Origin: Evansella cellulosilytica DSM 2522
Lineage (GTDB): Bacteria; Bacillota; Bacilli; Bacillales; Salisediminibacteriaceae
NCBI RefSeq assembly: GCF_000177235.2
Contig: NC_014829.1
Location: 1,488,001-1,552,000, forward strand
DNA length: 64,000 nucleotides
Direction: 5' to 3'
Made by a program: the position numbers and the translations under genes. Below, piece by piece: positions 35,332-43,350 of this stretch; positions within the stretch are counted from its first letter, which is position 1, and every line of letters begins with the position of its first letter. The notes under the pieces are model-generated. The model searched no databases. It was not told the origin of the DNA and was given only the letters and a program-made list of their open reading frames with translations.

Positions 35332-36315
35332 TTGAAGCCGAAAATTTTTGTTACTAGGAAGCTAAGAGATGAAGTAGTTTCGAAGCTTCGAGATCAATGT
35401 GAAGTTTTCATGTGGGAGGAAGAGGATATACCGGTACCGCGAGAAGTTTTGTTAAAGGAAATAGAGGATGTTGATGGACTTTATTGTTTATTAACAGAAA
35501 CTATTGATAAGGAACTGCTAAATAAGGGGAAAAATTTAAAAGTAGTCAGTAATATGGCTGTTGGTTTTAATAATATAGATGTAAATTATGCTACAGAATT
35601 AGGTGTTGCTGTCACAAATACACCAGGCGTTTTAACTGAAACGACGGCAGATTTTACTTTTTCTTTATTAATGACAACTGCTAGAAGAATTGTTGAGGCA
35701 GAAGCATTTTTGAAGGAGGGTACTTGGAGAACGTGGAGTCCAATGCTATTAACAGGGCAGGACATTTACGGATCTACACTTGGGATTATAGGTTTAGGTA
35801 GAATTGGGGAGGCTTTGGCGAGAAGAGCGGTGGGCTTTAATATGAAAGTCATCTATGCTAACCCGAAAAGGCGTTCTGATCTTGATGAGGAGTTAGGATT
35901 AGAACACGTTGAATTAGAGATATTATTAAAATCAGCAGATTTCGTGAGCTTGTTAACACCCTATACTCCTGAAACTGAAAATCTAATAAGCTATGATGAA
36001 ATTAATTTGATGAAGGAAAATGCTATCCTCATTAATACATCACGGGGTGGGATTGTTAATGAAGAAGCGTTGTTCGATGCATTAAAGCAAAAGAAAATTT
36101 GGGGTGCGGGGTTAGATGTATTTCAACAAGAACCTGTTTCGTTAGACCACCCATTATTATCGCTTCCAAATGTCGTTGCTACGCCACATATTGCTAGTGC
36201 GAGTATAAATACACGATTAAAAATGGCACACTTAGCTGCTGAAAACCTCATAGAAGTTTTAAATAATAACAATCCGAAACATCTTGTTAACCCAGAATAT
36301 ACGAACAACAGGTAG
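35332..36315 (+). CDS. D-isomer 2-hydroxyacid dehydrogenase, glyoxylate/hydroxypyruvate reductase type
   Basis: The protein has 327 residues from a TTG behind AAGGAGG. NAD(P)-binding motif STLGIIGLGRIGEALARRA, the catalytic Arg region NTSRGGIVNEEALFDAL and the catalytic His in VVATPHIASAS identify the family; length and GVLTETTADFTFSLLM match GyaR-type reductases. It would reduce hydroxypyruvate to D-glycerate or glyoxylate to glycolate. The glycerate kinase gene 66 bp downstream supports D-glycerate as the shared metabolite. A 178-bp gap separates it from the permease gene and may contain its own promoter. Confidence 0.87.
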   Translation: MKPKIFVTRKLRDEVVSKLRDQCEVFMWEEEDIPVPREVLLKEIEDVDGLYCLLTETIDKELLNKGKNLKVVSNMAVGFNNIDVNYATELGVAVTNTPGVLTETTADFTFSLLMTTARRIVEAEAFLKEGTWRTWSPMLLTGQDIYGSTLGIIGLGRIGEALARRAVGFNMKVIYANPKRRSDLDEELGLEHVELEILLKSADFVSLLTPYTPETENLISYDEINLMKENAILINTSRGGIVNEEALFDALKQKKIWGAGLDVFQQEPVSLDHPLLSLPNVVATPHIASASINTRLKMAHLAAENLIEVLNNNNPKHLVNPEYTNNR

Positions 36316-36381
36316 AAAACAGTACTTAACATATTGATTCTGACCATTCAATGCGTTTTCTTTATGGAGGAGTAGGTAAGG

Positions 36382-37506
36382 ATGAAGTTTGTCATTGCAC
36401 CAGATTCATTTAAAGGATCGATATCAGCGCAATCGCTTTGCGAAAAGATTGAAGCTGGTATAAAGAATGTTATTCCACATGCTGACGTTGTTAAAGTCCC
36501 CCTCGCTGATGGGGGAGAAGGTACGATCGAGAACATGGTTTATGCAACTAATGGAAGGCTTGTTTCAACAAAGGTTTATCATCCGCTTTTTAAAAGAGTA
36601 AGAGCGTCTTACGGAATATTAGGAGATAATAAAACAGTTGTTATCGACGTTTCTCAAGCTTCTGGACTAACGTTACTTTCTGATGAAGAAAAAAATCCGC
36701 TTCAAGCATCTAGCTTTGGAACGGGACAACTAATTAAACATGCCTTAAATAATGGCTATCGAAGGTTTTTAATAGGCCTTGGAGGAAGTGCAACTAATGA
36801 TGCAGGTGTTGGCCTATTAAAGGCGTTAGGTATGAAGTTTTTAGGAGAAAACAATAAGGAGATTGCTGATGGTGGTGGAAACCTTTCAAAACTCATTGAT
36901 ATAGATGATTCTACCTTTGACAATCGCATTCAAGAGTCAACTTTTCTTGTAGCTTGTGATGTGAAAAATACATTGTGTGGTAATGAAGGCGCATCTGCTA
37001 TTTTTGGTCCACAAAAAGGTGCAACACCAGAAATGGTTACCCATTTAGATGCAAGCTTACATCACTTTGCTACTATCGTTTTAAAGAAAAAAGGGATCGA
37101 TTTATTAACAATTGAAGGTGGCGGTGCTGCAGGAGGAATCGGTGCAGCACTCGTTGCTTTCTGTCAGGCATCTTTGAAATCAGGCATCAATGTTGTCATG
37201 AAAGAAGTGAATTTTCCTGACAAAATACAAGACGCTGACTACATTTTTACTGGAGAAGGAAAGTTAGATAAGCAAACATTGTCTGGAAAAGTAATCATGG
37301 GGGTTTCTAAAGAGGCGAAAACTTTAGGCGTTCCGGTCATTGCTCTTTGTGGTAGTTTAGAGTTGAATAACGAAGAGCTAAAGGAGCTAGGTGTATTATC
37401 AGCATTTTCAATTATGAAAGAACCGTGCGACTTAAAAACTGCGGTGCACCATACAGAGGAATGGGTATTAGATGTAGCTGAAAGAGTAACAAAGCTTCTT
37501 ATTTAA
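36382..37506 (+). CDS. glxK: Glycerate kinase (GlxK/GarK family)
   Basis: A 374-residue kinase opening with MKFVIAPDSFKGSISA, a near-invariant start of this family. Further motifs are LADGGEGTIENMVYATNGR, GLGGSATNDAGVGLLKALG and FTGEGKLDKQTLSGKVI. The family phosphorylates D-glycerate with ATP, mostly to 2-phosphoglycerate, feeding lower glycolysis. It collects the D-glycerate that the GarR-like and GyaR-like reductases would make, and so marks the exit point of the pathway. Ribosome site TGGAGGAG. Confidence 0.92.
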   Translation: MKFVIAPDSFKGSISAQSLCEKIEAGIKNVIPHADVVKVPLADGGEGTIENMVYATNGRLVSTKVYHPLFKRVRASYGILGDNKTVVIDVSQASGLTLLSDEEKNPLQASSFGTGQLIKHALNNGYRRFLIGLGGSATNDAGVGLLKALGMKFLGENNKEIADGGGNLSKLIDIDDSTFDNRIQESTFLVACDVKNTLCGNEGASAIFGPQKGATPEMVTHLDASLHHFATIVLKKKGIDLLTIEGGGAAGGIGAALVAFCQASLKSGINVVMKEVNFPDKIQDADYIFTGEGKLDKQTLSGKVIMGVSKEAKTLGVPVIALCGSLELNNEELKELGVLSAFSIMKEPCDLKTAVHHTEEWVLDVAERVTKLLI

Positions 37507-37556
37507 TCGGCATGTGAGGAAGGGAATATTTAAGGTGTTAGAAAGGGAGAGGTAAT

Positions 37557-38210
37557 ATGCAAAAAAGTGGTTTTTTCGGAGGATTATATGTTGTCTGTGA
37601 GTGGTTCATGAAGTTAGCTTACTTAAACGTATTATGGATCCTTTTCTCATTACTAGGCTTAATCGTTCTCGGTGTGGCCCCAGCTACGACTGCTATGAAT
37701 ACTATAATAAGGCAATGGTTTTTAGGGAATGATAGCATTCCCATTTTCAAGTCGTTTTGGATTACTTATAAAGCTGAATTTTTAAGATCTAACTTATTTT
37801 TTGTAGCACTAACAGTTATTGGTTTTATCCTATATATTGATTTCATATTTTTATCTACGTTACAAGGTACGTGGTATATGTTATTTATGACGGCTTTCAT
37901 TTTATTCACATTTTTATATGCAGTTCTTCTATTATTTCTCTTACCGGTTTATGTTCACTACGAGCTAGAAAAGGGTCATGAATATTTTACGCAAGCGATT
38001 ATGATTGGGCTAGTGAATCCTATTGCCATTATCGGAATGGTAACAAGTATCGTCATCCTCATTTTATTGTTTGCATTTATACCAGCTTCCCTGCTTTTCT
38101 TTGCGGCTAGCGGATTTGGTATAGTTACGATGGGCTTCTCTTATATAACCTTCAAAAAGATAGAAGAGAAGGTAGATATAAATACTACAGAAAACGAAGT
38201 AAAGGCGTAA
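37557..38210 (+). CDS. DUF624 (YesL-like) membrane protein
   Basis: A 217-residue protein with about five hydrophobic segments and the DUF624 words WFMKLAYLNVLWILFSLLGL and GVAPATTAMNTIIRQW. DUF624 genes commonly accompany CUT1 sugar importers in Bacillaceae, as yesL does beside rhamnogalacturonan transport in B. subtilis, but the molecular role is unknown. It lies 50 bp after glycerate kinase and is the last gene of the island before a terminator. Confidence 0.85.
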   Translation: MQKSGFFGGLYVVCEWFMKLAYLNVLWILFSLLGLIVLGVAPATTAMNTIIRQWFLGNDSIPIFKSFWITYKAEFLRSNLFFVALTVIGFILYIDFIFLSTLQGTWYMLFMTAFILFTFLYAVLLLFLLPVYVHYELEKGHEYFTQAIMIGLVNPIAIIGMVTSIVILILLFAFIPASLLFFAASGFGIVTMGFSYITFKKIEEKVDINTTENEVKA

Positions 38211-38289
38211 GTTGAGGGGGAAAAAAGGAGATATATAGTGGCCCGCATTGTGAACTTCTAATCATTGTGCCAAGCTGCCAAGGTTACTT

Positions 38290-38335
38290 GAGGTTGACTC
38301 AAAAGGTTGATTTTTTATCTTTTGAGTCAACCTCT
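38290..38335 (+). terminator. Intrinsic terminator of the sugar-acid island
   Basis: GAGGTTGACTCAAAAG and CTTTTGAGTCAACCTC form a perfect 16-bp stem with a T-rich loop. The tail is weak (TAAACTTTTATT). The stem sequence is the same as at 957-1006. Confidence 0.7.
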
Positions 38336-38400
38336 AAACTTTTATTAGCTTTTGGGACAACCTCTTATAGTGACGTGCTTCGATTGTAGCTATTGCAAGA

Positions 38401-39024
38401 TTAATGAATGATAGAATAGACAAGACTATTCGCGATAATACTGTGTCCTCTTCCGTTTGGGTGAATACCAAATTGGAGTACGCTTTTCCCTTGCTGTCTA
38501 AAGTTGTAATATAAGTCAACATACTTCACGTGTTCGGATTGTAATGAATGGAGAAATTGGTTGAATGCCTGTACCCAATAATTACTATAGTGCAATTGAG
38601 GTAACGGATTGTATAGTCCGATAAATTGAATCGTATACTTTTTGTTTGATGTAGCTTTTATTTTCTTGATTTCTTGAACGATTGCTTGAATATTTTTTTG
38701 ATAAATGTCATATGCCTCTTGAAAGACAATTTGATTATTCACCTTTTTAAATTTCTTGTTTGCTTGAAGTAAGTCGTTTCCACCAATGCTTATCGTTATA
38801 ATGTCCGCATGGAATATAGATTGCCGAATCTGTGGTGTCGAGTAAATCATATGCAAGAGAGTGGCGGAAGGAATACCACGCTTGGCAAAGGTTTGCGTTC
38901 TTACAGGAAGACGGAAATTATATTGTAATAAGGTGGAGTATTGTTCGACGAATCCTGCTTTAGTTAAGGATCCTGCACCAACGGTAAGAGAATCTCCTAA
39001 AGCGGTGTAATTAATTTGCTTCAC
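38401..39024 (-). CDS. SGNH/GDSL-family hydrolase
   Basis: The protein has 207 residues from a GTG behind AAAGGAGAG. Block I is ALGDSLTVGAG with nucleophile Ser12, block III is ISIGGNDLL, and block V is GIHPNGRGH near the C-terminus, where the usual Asp of the DxxH pair is replaced (LQFGIHPN). No signal peptide is seen. Relatives such as YpmR are esterases or lipases of unclear substrate. It is a single gene, convergent with the DUF624 gene. Confidence 0.85.
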   Translation of the reverse strand: MKQINYTALGDSLTVGAGSLTKAGFVEQYSTLLQYNFRLPVRTQTFAKRGIPSATLLHMIYSTPQIRQSIFHADIITISIGGNDLLQANKKFKKVNNQIVFQEAYDIYQKNIQAIVQEIKKIKATSNKKYTIQFIGLYNPLPQLHYSNYWVQAFNQFLHSLQSEHVKYVDLYYNFRQQGKSVLQFGIHPNGRGHSIIANSLVYSIIH

Positions 39025-39389
39025 CTTAATCTCTCCTTTTATTAAGGCTTTTTTAAACAGCTGTTGGTCAATACTTTAAAATAGCGATTACCACTTTCAA
39101 TGCTTCAATACGAATGGAAAAAGCGATGTCAGTTGAAACCAACAGCAATAGTCGTTAATATCGCCTTTCTTAAAGCTATAATATTGTATGGAGAATAATG
39201 GTGAAAAGTTAATGATTTAGACGCTATCTAATCTTTGTGGAATGAATTATTGCACGGGGAATGGTAATGAGAAGAATATAAGTTGTCGCGTCATGCTTTG
39301 AAATACAATGCAATGTACTCTCATCACATAGGGAGGTAGTCTCAAATGGGTGATTTACATATTGAATTTTCTCTGTGATTTTTTACTCT
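39025..39389 (-). other. Gap between the SGNH gene and the tandem array
   Basis: 365 bp of AT-rich DNA. It should contain the promoter of the minus-strand hydrolase. No gene, RNA or strong hairpin is recognised. Confidence 0.3.
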
Positions 39390-39957
39390 AAGGTGAGGTG
39401 AAGTAACCCGGGTTAGAGTGAACCAGGGTTGAAAAGTATCACCTTCAAAACGTGAGAAAACGAGAGCATGAGTGAGTTTGAAGGTGAGGAAAAGTAACCC
39501 GGGTTAGAGTGAACCCGGGTTGAAAAGTATCACCTTCAAAACGTGAGGAAACGAGAGCATGAGTGAGTTTGAAGGTGAGGAAAAGTAACCCGGGTTAGAT
39601 CGAACCCGGGTTCAAAAGTATCACCTTCAAAACGTGAGAAAACGAGAGCATGAGCGAGTTTGAAGGTGAGGAAAAGTAACCCGGGTTAGAGTGAACCCGG
39701 GTTCAAAAGTATCACCTTCAAAACGTGAGGAAACGAGAGCATGAGTGAGTTTGAAGGTGAGGAAAAGTAACCCGGGTTAGATCGAACCCGGGTTCAAAAG
39801 TATCACCTTCAAAACGTGAGGAAACGAGAGCATGAGTGAGTTTGAAGGTGAGGAAAAGTAACCCGGGTTAGATCGAACCCGGGTTCAAAAGTATCACCTT
39901 CAAAACGTGAGAAAACAAGAGCATGAGCGAGTTTGAAGGTGAGGAAAAGCAACCCAC
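39390..39957. repeat. 91-bp tandem repeat array with nested palindromes
   Basis: Six units start their TAACCC word at 39404, 39495, 39586, 39677, 39768 and 39859, exactly 91 bp apart; a seventh decays at 39950. Each unit has two AACCCGGGTT palindromes about 6 bp apart (the first unit has one damaged half), then CACCTTCAAA and TTTGAAGGTG, which pair across about 30 nt containing ACGAGAGCATGAG. Units differ by a few substitutions. The array is GC-richer than its surroundings and has no sustained reading frame. It lies between two minus-strand genes. Function unknown. Confidence 0.95.
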
Positions 39958-39981
39958 GATTAAAAATACCTAAGATTTCTC

Positions 39982-40860
39982 TTAACCATTCACGATACTA
40001 CCACCATTAACATGAATGACTTGTCCAGATACGTAGGAAGAATCATCAGAAGCTAGATAAACATAACTAGGTGCAAGCTCAGCCGGCTGTCCTGGTCTTC
40101 CCATTGGACTTGTTGTACCAAACTCACTTACTTGCTTTGCAGGAAAGGATGCTGGAATTAAAGGTGTCCAAATTGGTCCAGGTGCTACAGCATTAATTCG
40201 AATTCCTTTCGAAACTAAGTTTTCTGATAATGAACGTGTAAAGGCAATCATCGCACCTTTCGTTGATGCGTAATCCATCAATACAGGATTTCCTTTATAG
40301 GCGACAATAGACGCTGTATTAATGATCGTACTTCCTTCACGAAGGTAATTCATCGCAGCTTTTGTTAAGTAGAAGCAAGAAAAAATATTAGTCTTAAATG
40401 TTCTCTCCAGTTGTTCATCTGTGATATCTTCAATATTCTCTTGGTAATGTTGTTCGGCAGCATTATTAATGAGGCAATGAAGCTGTCCAAAAGTTTCAAC
40501 TGTTTTTTTTACAGCTGCTTTACAAAAGGAGGAATCACCAACATCACCTGGGATAAGTAAACATTCACCGCCATATTTTTCTACTTCAGCCTTTGTTTTT
40601 TCTGCATCCTTATGTTCATCCAAATAAAGGATAGCAATTTTAGCCCCTTCTTTAGCAAATGCTATTGCAACAGCTCTACCAATTCCACTGTCGCCCCCTG
40701 AAATGATAGCTACTTTATCTTGTAGCTTACCGCTTCCTTTATAGTTAGGATCATCATATACCGGTTCAGGGTTCATTTCACTTTCAAAGCCTGGCTGGTG
40801 CTCCTGAGTTTGAGCTGGTTGTCCCTTTGATTGTTTGTTTTTTATTTCATCATATTTCAT
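39982..40860 (-). CDS. Short-chain dehydrogenase/reductase, general stress protein 39-like
   Basis: The protein has 292 residues from the ATG at 40860 behind AAGGGGAG; the upstream frame to 40896 lies before that site. A hydrophilic N-terminal extension (about 1-40, rich in Gln, Pro and Glu) precedes the SDR core, as in B. subtilis YdaD/YhxC/YhdF. Motifs are GGDSGIGRAVA for NAD(P), the Tyr-Lys pair in MDYASTKGAMIAFTR, and INAVAPGPIWTPLIP. It probably reduces carbonyl compounds under stress; relatives are SigB-controlled, but no SigB promoter was verified here. Confidence 0.88.
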   Translation of the reverse strand: MKYDEIKNKQSKGQPAQTQEHQPGFESEMNPEPVYDDPNYKGSGKLQDKVAIISGGDSGIGRAVAIAFAKEGAKIAILYLDEHKDAEKTKAEVEKYGGECLLIPGDVGDSSFCKAAVKKTVETFGQLHCLINNAAEQHYQENIEDITDEQLERTFKTNIFSCFYLTKAAMNYLREGSTIINTASIVAYKGNPVLMDYASTKGAMIAFTRSLSENLVSKGIRINAVAPGPIWTPLIPASFPAKQVSEFGTTSPMGRPGQPAELAPSYVYLASDDSSYVSGQVIHVNGGSIVNG

Positions 40861-41054
40861 GTTAACACACTCCCCTTTATACGTTATTTTTATCATGTCT
40901 CATTTTTATGTGATTTAACCAAAACAGAGATGCATCGTACAGCATAAAATCTTTTGGGAAAAAGTTTGACATTTATTACTTGAGATAGTAAAATGTAAAC
41001 TACGTTAAAAAATGTTATTGATTTTTTTAAACTGATTCACCTCACCTCAAAGCA

Positions 41055-41144
41055 AAGCAAGTAGAGGAAGAGACATGTAAGGCGGATTTAAAAACAAGAA
41101 TAATATAAAAAATGCGGGTGTAGTTTAGTGGTAAAACCTCAGCC
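41055..41144 (+). repeat. 90-bp direct duplication, upstream copy
   Basis: This segment is identical to 41205-41294, 150 bp away. It covers the end of repeat R2, an AT-rich spacer and the first 31 nt of tRNA-Gly. Confidence 0.9.
41114..41144 (+). pseudogene. Truncated 5' half of tRNA-Gly
   Basis: The first 31 nt of the tRNA-Gly gene (starting GCGGGTGTAGTTTAGTGGTA) stop just before the anticodon, where repeat-like DNA begins (ACGAGCGTTTACATC). It cannot fold as a tRNA. Confidence 0.9.
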
Positions 41145-41171
41145 ACGAGCGTTTACATCATCGAATGATCT

Positions 41172-41231
41172 ACGAGTTGTCTCGACGGATACGCATCGAA
41201 GCAAAAGCAAGTAGAGGAAGAGACATGTAAG
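41172..41231 (+). repeat. Dispersed intergenic repeat R2, copy 2
   Basis: It contains GAGTTGTCTCGACGGATACG and GTAGAGGAAGAGACA, matching the element at 15773-15872. It sits between the tRNA fragment and the intact tRNA gene. Confidence 0.6.
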
Positions 41232-41263
41232 GCGGATTTAAAAACAAGAATAATATAAAAAAT

Positions 41264-41337
41264 GCGGGTGTAGTTTAGTGGTAAAACCTCAGCCTTCCAA
41301 GCTGATGTCGTGAGTTCGATTCTCATCACCCGCTCCA
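41264..41337 (+). tRNA. tRNA-Gly (anticodon TCC)
   Basis: The acceptor stem GCGGGTG pairs with CACCCGC, the discriminator is T and CCA is encoded. The D arm contains AGTTTAGTGGTAAAAC, the anticodon loop is CTTCCAA (TCC), and the T arm contains GTTCGATTC. A normal 71-nt body. Confidence 0.95.
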
Positions 41338-41456
41338 AAAAACTTAAATTTAACTAACCAAAGTAGTGTTCACGTATAATTGGACGCTACTTTTTCATAT
41401 GTCTAGGATAAAATTGATAAAATAACCTAAAAAAAGTGAGAAAGAAGGTGAAAACT

Positions 41457-42596
41457 GTGGCAAATGCCCAGCTAAAGAAAGAAATTATCGCATACAGTAA
41501 GGATATAGGGATTGATAAAATAGGCTTTGCCACAGCGGATCCTTTTATTACGTTGAAAGGTCGGCTATTGGAGCAGCAAACTCATGGTTTTGAATCTGGT
41601 TTTGAAAAAGGAACGATTGAGGAAAGAACAGAACCTGAACGTTTGCTTCCAGAAGCAAAGACAATCATATCCATTGCATTAGCTTATCCTTCCAAAATGA
41701 AGCATGCTCCCCGCTCAAAAATGGGTGAACGTAGAGGCCTTTTTTGTAGAGCATCCTGGGGAGAGGATTATCACAATATCTTAAGGGAAAAGCTCTCTTT
41801 GTTAGAGAGCTTTATTATGGAAAAAGTCCCTTCAGCTATTTGTTTGTCTATGGTAGATACAGGAGAATTATCTGATCGTGCTGTTGCCGAGAGAGCAGGG
41901 ATTGGTTGGAGCGGTAAAAACTGTGCTATCATTACACCTGAGTTTGGCTCATATGTATACTTAGGTGAAATGATTACTACCCTCAACCTTCCAGTAGATA
42001 ATCCAATAGAAGACCAATGTGGAAGCTGCAATAAGTGTGTTGATGCATGTCCAACAGGGGCACTTGTTCAAGGTGGACAGCTTGACTCCAACAAATGTAT
42101 TGCTTTTTTGACGCAAACAAAAGACTTACTTCCAGAGCAATATCGAAAGAAAATAGGTAATAGATTGTATGGTTGTGATACATGTCAAGTCGTTTGTCCA
42201 GAAAATAAAGGGAAAGACTTTCACCATCATCCTGAAATGGAGCCAGACCCAGAAGTGGTTAAGCCATTATTAATACCACTACTTTCTATAAGTAACCGCG
42301 AATTTAAAGAGAAATTCGGTAAAATTTCAGGCTCTTGGCGAGGAAAGAAGCCAATTCAAAGGAATGCCATTATTGCACTGGCTCATTTTAAGGAAAAGGC
42401 AGCAATTCCTTATCTTTATGAGCTAGTAAAAAAAGATCCTCGACCAGTTATTCGAGGGACAGCGGCATGGGCTATTTCTGAAATTGGCGATAAAGAATTA
42501 GTTGGTCAGCTAGGTGAAGCTTTGGAAAAGGAGCAAGACCCTAAAGCTTATGATGAAATGAAAAAAGCATTGAATAAGTTAGAAACTGTGACATGA
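41457..42596 (+). CDS. queG: Epoxyqueuosine reductase QueG (YhbA)
   Basis: The protein has 379 residues from the GTG at 41457, 6 nt after AAGGTG. It performs the last step of queuosine synthesis in tRNA, reducing epoxyqueuosine with cobalamin and two 4Fe-4S clusters. Visible are MVDTGELSDRAVAERAGIGW in the catalytic domain, the ferredoxin motifs CGSCNKCVDACPTGA and CDTCQVVCPENK, and a C-terminal HEAT-like region (KKDPRPVIRGTAAWAISEIG). It starts the block syntenic with B. subtilis yhbA-yhbH. An ogt gene follows 25 bp later. Confidence 0.95.
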   Translation: MANAQLKKEIIAYSKDIGIDKIGFATADPFITLKGRLLEQQTHGFESGFEKGTIEERTEPERLLPEAKTIISIALAYPSKMKHAPRSKMGERRGLFCRASWGEDYHNILREKLSLLESFIMEKVPSAICLSMVDTGELSDRAVAERAGIGWSGKNCAIITPEFGSYVYLGEMITTLNLPVDNPIEDQCGSCNKCVDACPTGALVQGGQLDSNKCIAFLTQTKDLLPEQYRKKIGNRLYGCDTCQVVCPENKGKDFHHHPEMEPDPEVVKPLLIPLLSISNREFKEKFGKISGSWRGKKPIQRNAIIALAHFKEKAAIPYLYELVKKDPRPVIRGTAAWAISEIGDKELVGQLGEALEKEQDPKAYDEMKKALNKLETVT

Positions 42597-42621
42597 CTTG
42601 TTTGAAGGAAGTGGGGGTAAA

Positions 42622-43152
42622 ATGTCAAAACGTCCGTACATTTATTACTCGGAAATGAATAGTCCGATCGGAATTTTAACAATTGGAAGTTCGTCTCTAG
42701 GTATTTGTTTTATTTACTTTGGATCAATTAAAAGAACATGCTCAAATATTGAAACGTGGTTAAAGAAAAGGTTCGTTAATGCAGAGCTAGTCGAAGATGG
42801 AGAAAAACTAGCCACAGCTATCCAACAGCTTGATGAATACTTTAAAGGAGAACGAACGGATTTCGATTTACCTTTAGATTTAATAGGCACTAAATTTCAA
42901 ACTTTAGTTTGGAATAAGGTAAAAGACGTTGCATACGGAACAACGAAATCATACAAACAGATTGCCGCTGAAATAGGCTCACCCAAAGCAGTTAGGGCTA
43001 TTGGTGGAGCAAATAACCAAAACCCTATTCCTATTATTATCCCATGTCATCGTGTAATAGGTAGTAATGGATCAATGGTTGGTTATGGTGGAGGCCTTGA
43101 TAAGAAAGAGTTTTTATTAAGGCATGAAGGAGCGATACAAAAAATTTCATAG
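42622..43152 (+). CDS. ogt: Methylated-DNA--protein-cysteine methyltransferase
   Basis: The protein has 176 residues from the ATG at 42622, 10 nt after AAGGAAG. The acceptor Cys lies in IIIPCHRVIGSNGSMVGYGG. The helix-turn-helix region SYKQIAAEIGSPKAVRAIGGANNQNP and the tail GLDKKEFLLRHEG are standard. It repairs O6-methylguanine by irreversible transfer of the methyl group to its own cysteine. The gene lies close behind queG and is probably co-transcribed; this insertion is not part of the B. subtilis yhb order as I know it. Confidence 0.93.
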   Translation: MSKRPYIYYSEMNSPIGILTIGSSSLGICFIYFGSIKRTCSNIETWLKKRFVNAELVEDGEKLATAIQQLDEYFKGERTDFDLPLDLIGTKFQTLVWNKVKDVAYGTTKSYKQIAAEIGSPKAVRAIGGANNQNPIPIIIPCHRVIGSNGSMVGYGGGLDKKEFLLRHEGAIQKIS

Positions 43153-43350
43153 AAACATAGAAGTATCGCTGTATTTCAATTTAATAAAAGTTATGAGGTG
43201 TAAAGCTTATGTCTATGATTACGACAGTAATCTGGATATAGGCTTTTTTCTTATTTATATTACCGTACATCAAGAATTTTTGACAATTTATATAAAACCT
43301 TCATTTACACATTGTCCAGTTGAATAGCATAAAGAAGGGAGGGGAAATGG

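Noticed and set aside
39390-39957. CRISPR array
   Set aside because: The 91-bp units are near-identical throughout with no unique spacers, and no cas genes are present.
41055-41337. Integrated element bounded by tRNA attachment sites
   Set aside because: The duplicated part is the 5' half, the copies are only 150 bp apart, and no integrase is present.
41153-41338. 61-codon minus-strand frame
   Set aside because: It is the antisense of tRNA-Gly and repeat R2, a well-known spurious type of frame.
43124-43327. 67-codon frame after ogt
   Set aside because: It has no ribosome site of its own, overlaps the ogt end and shows no recognisable features.
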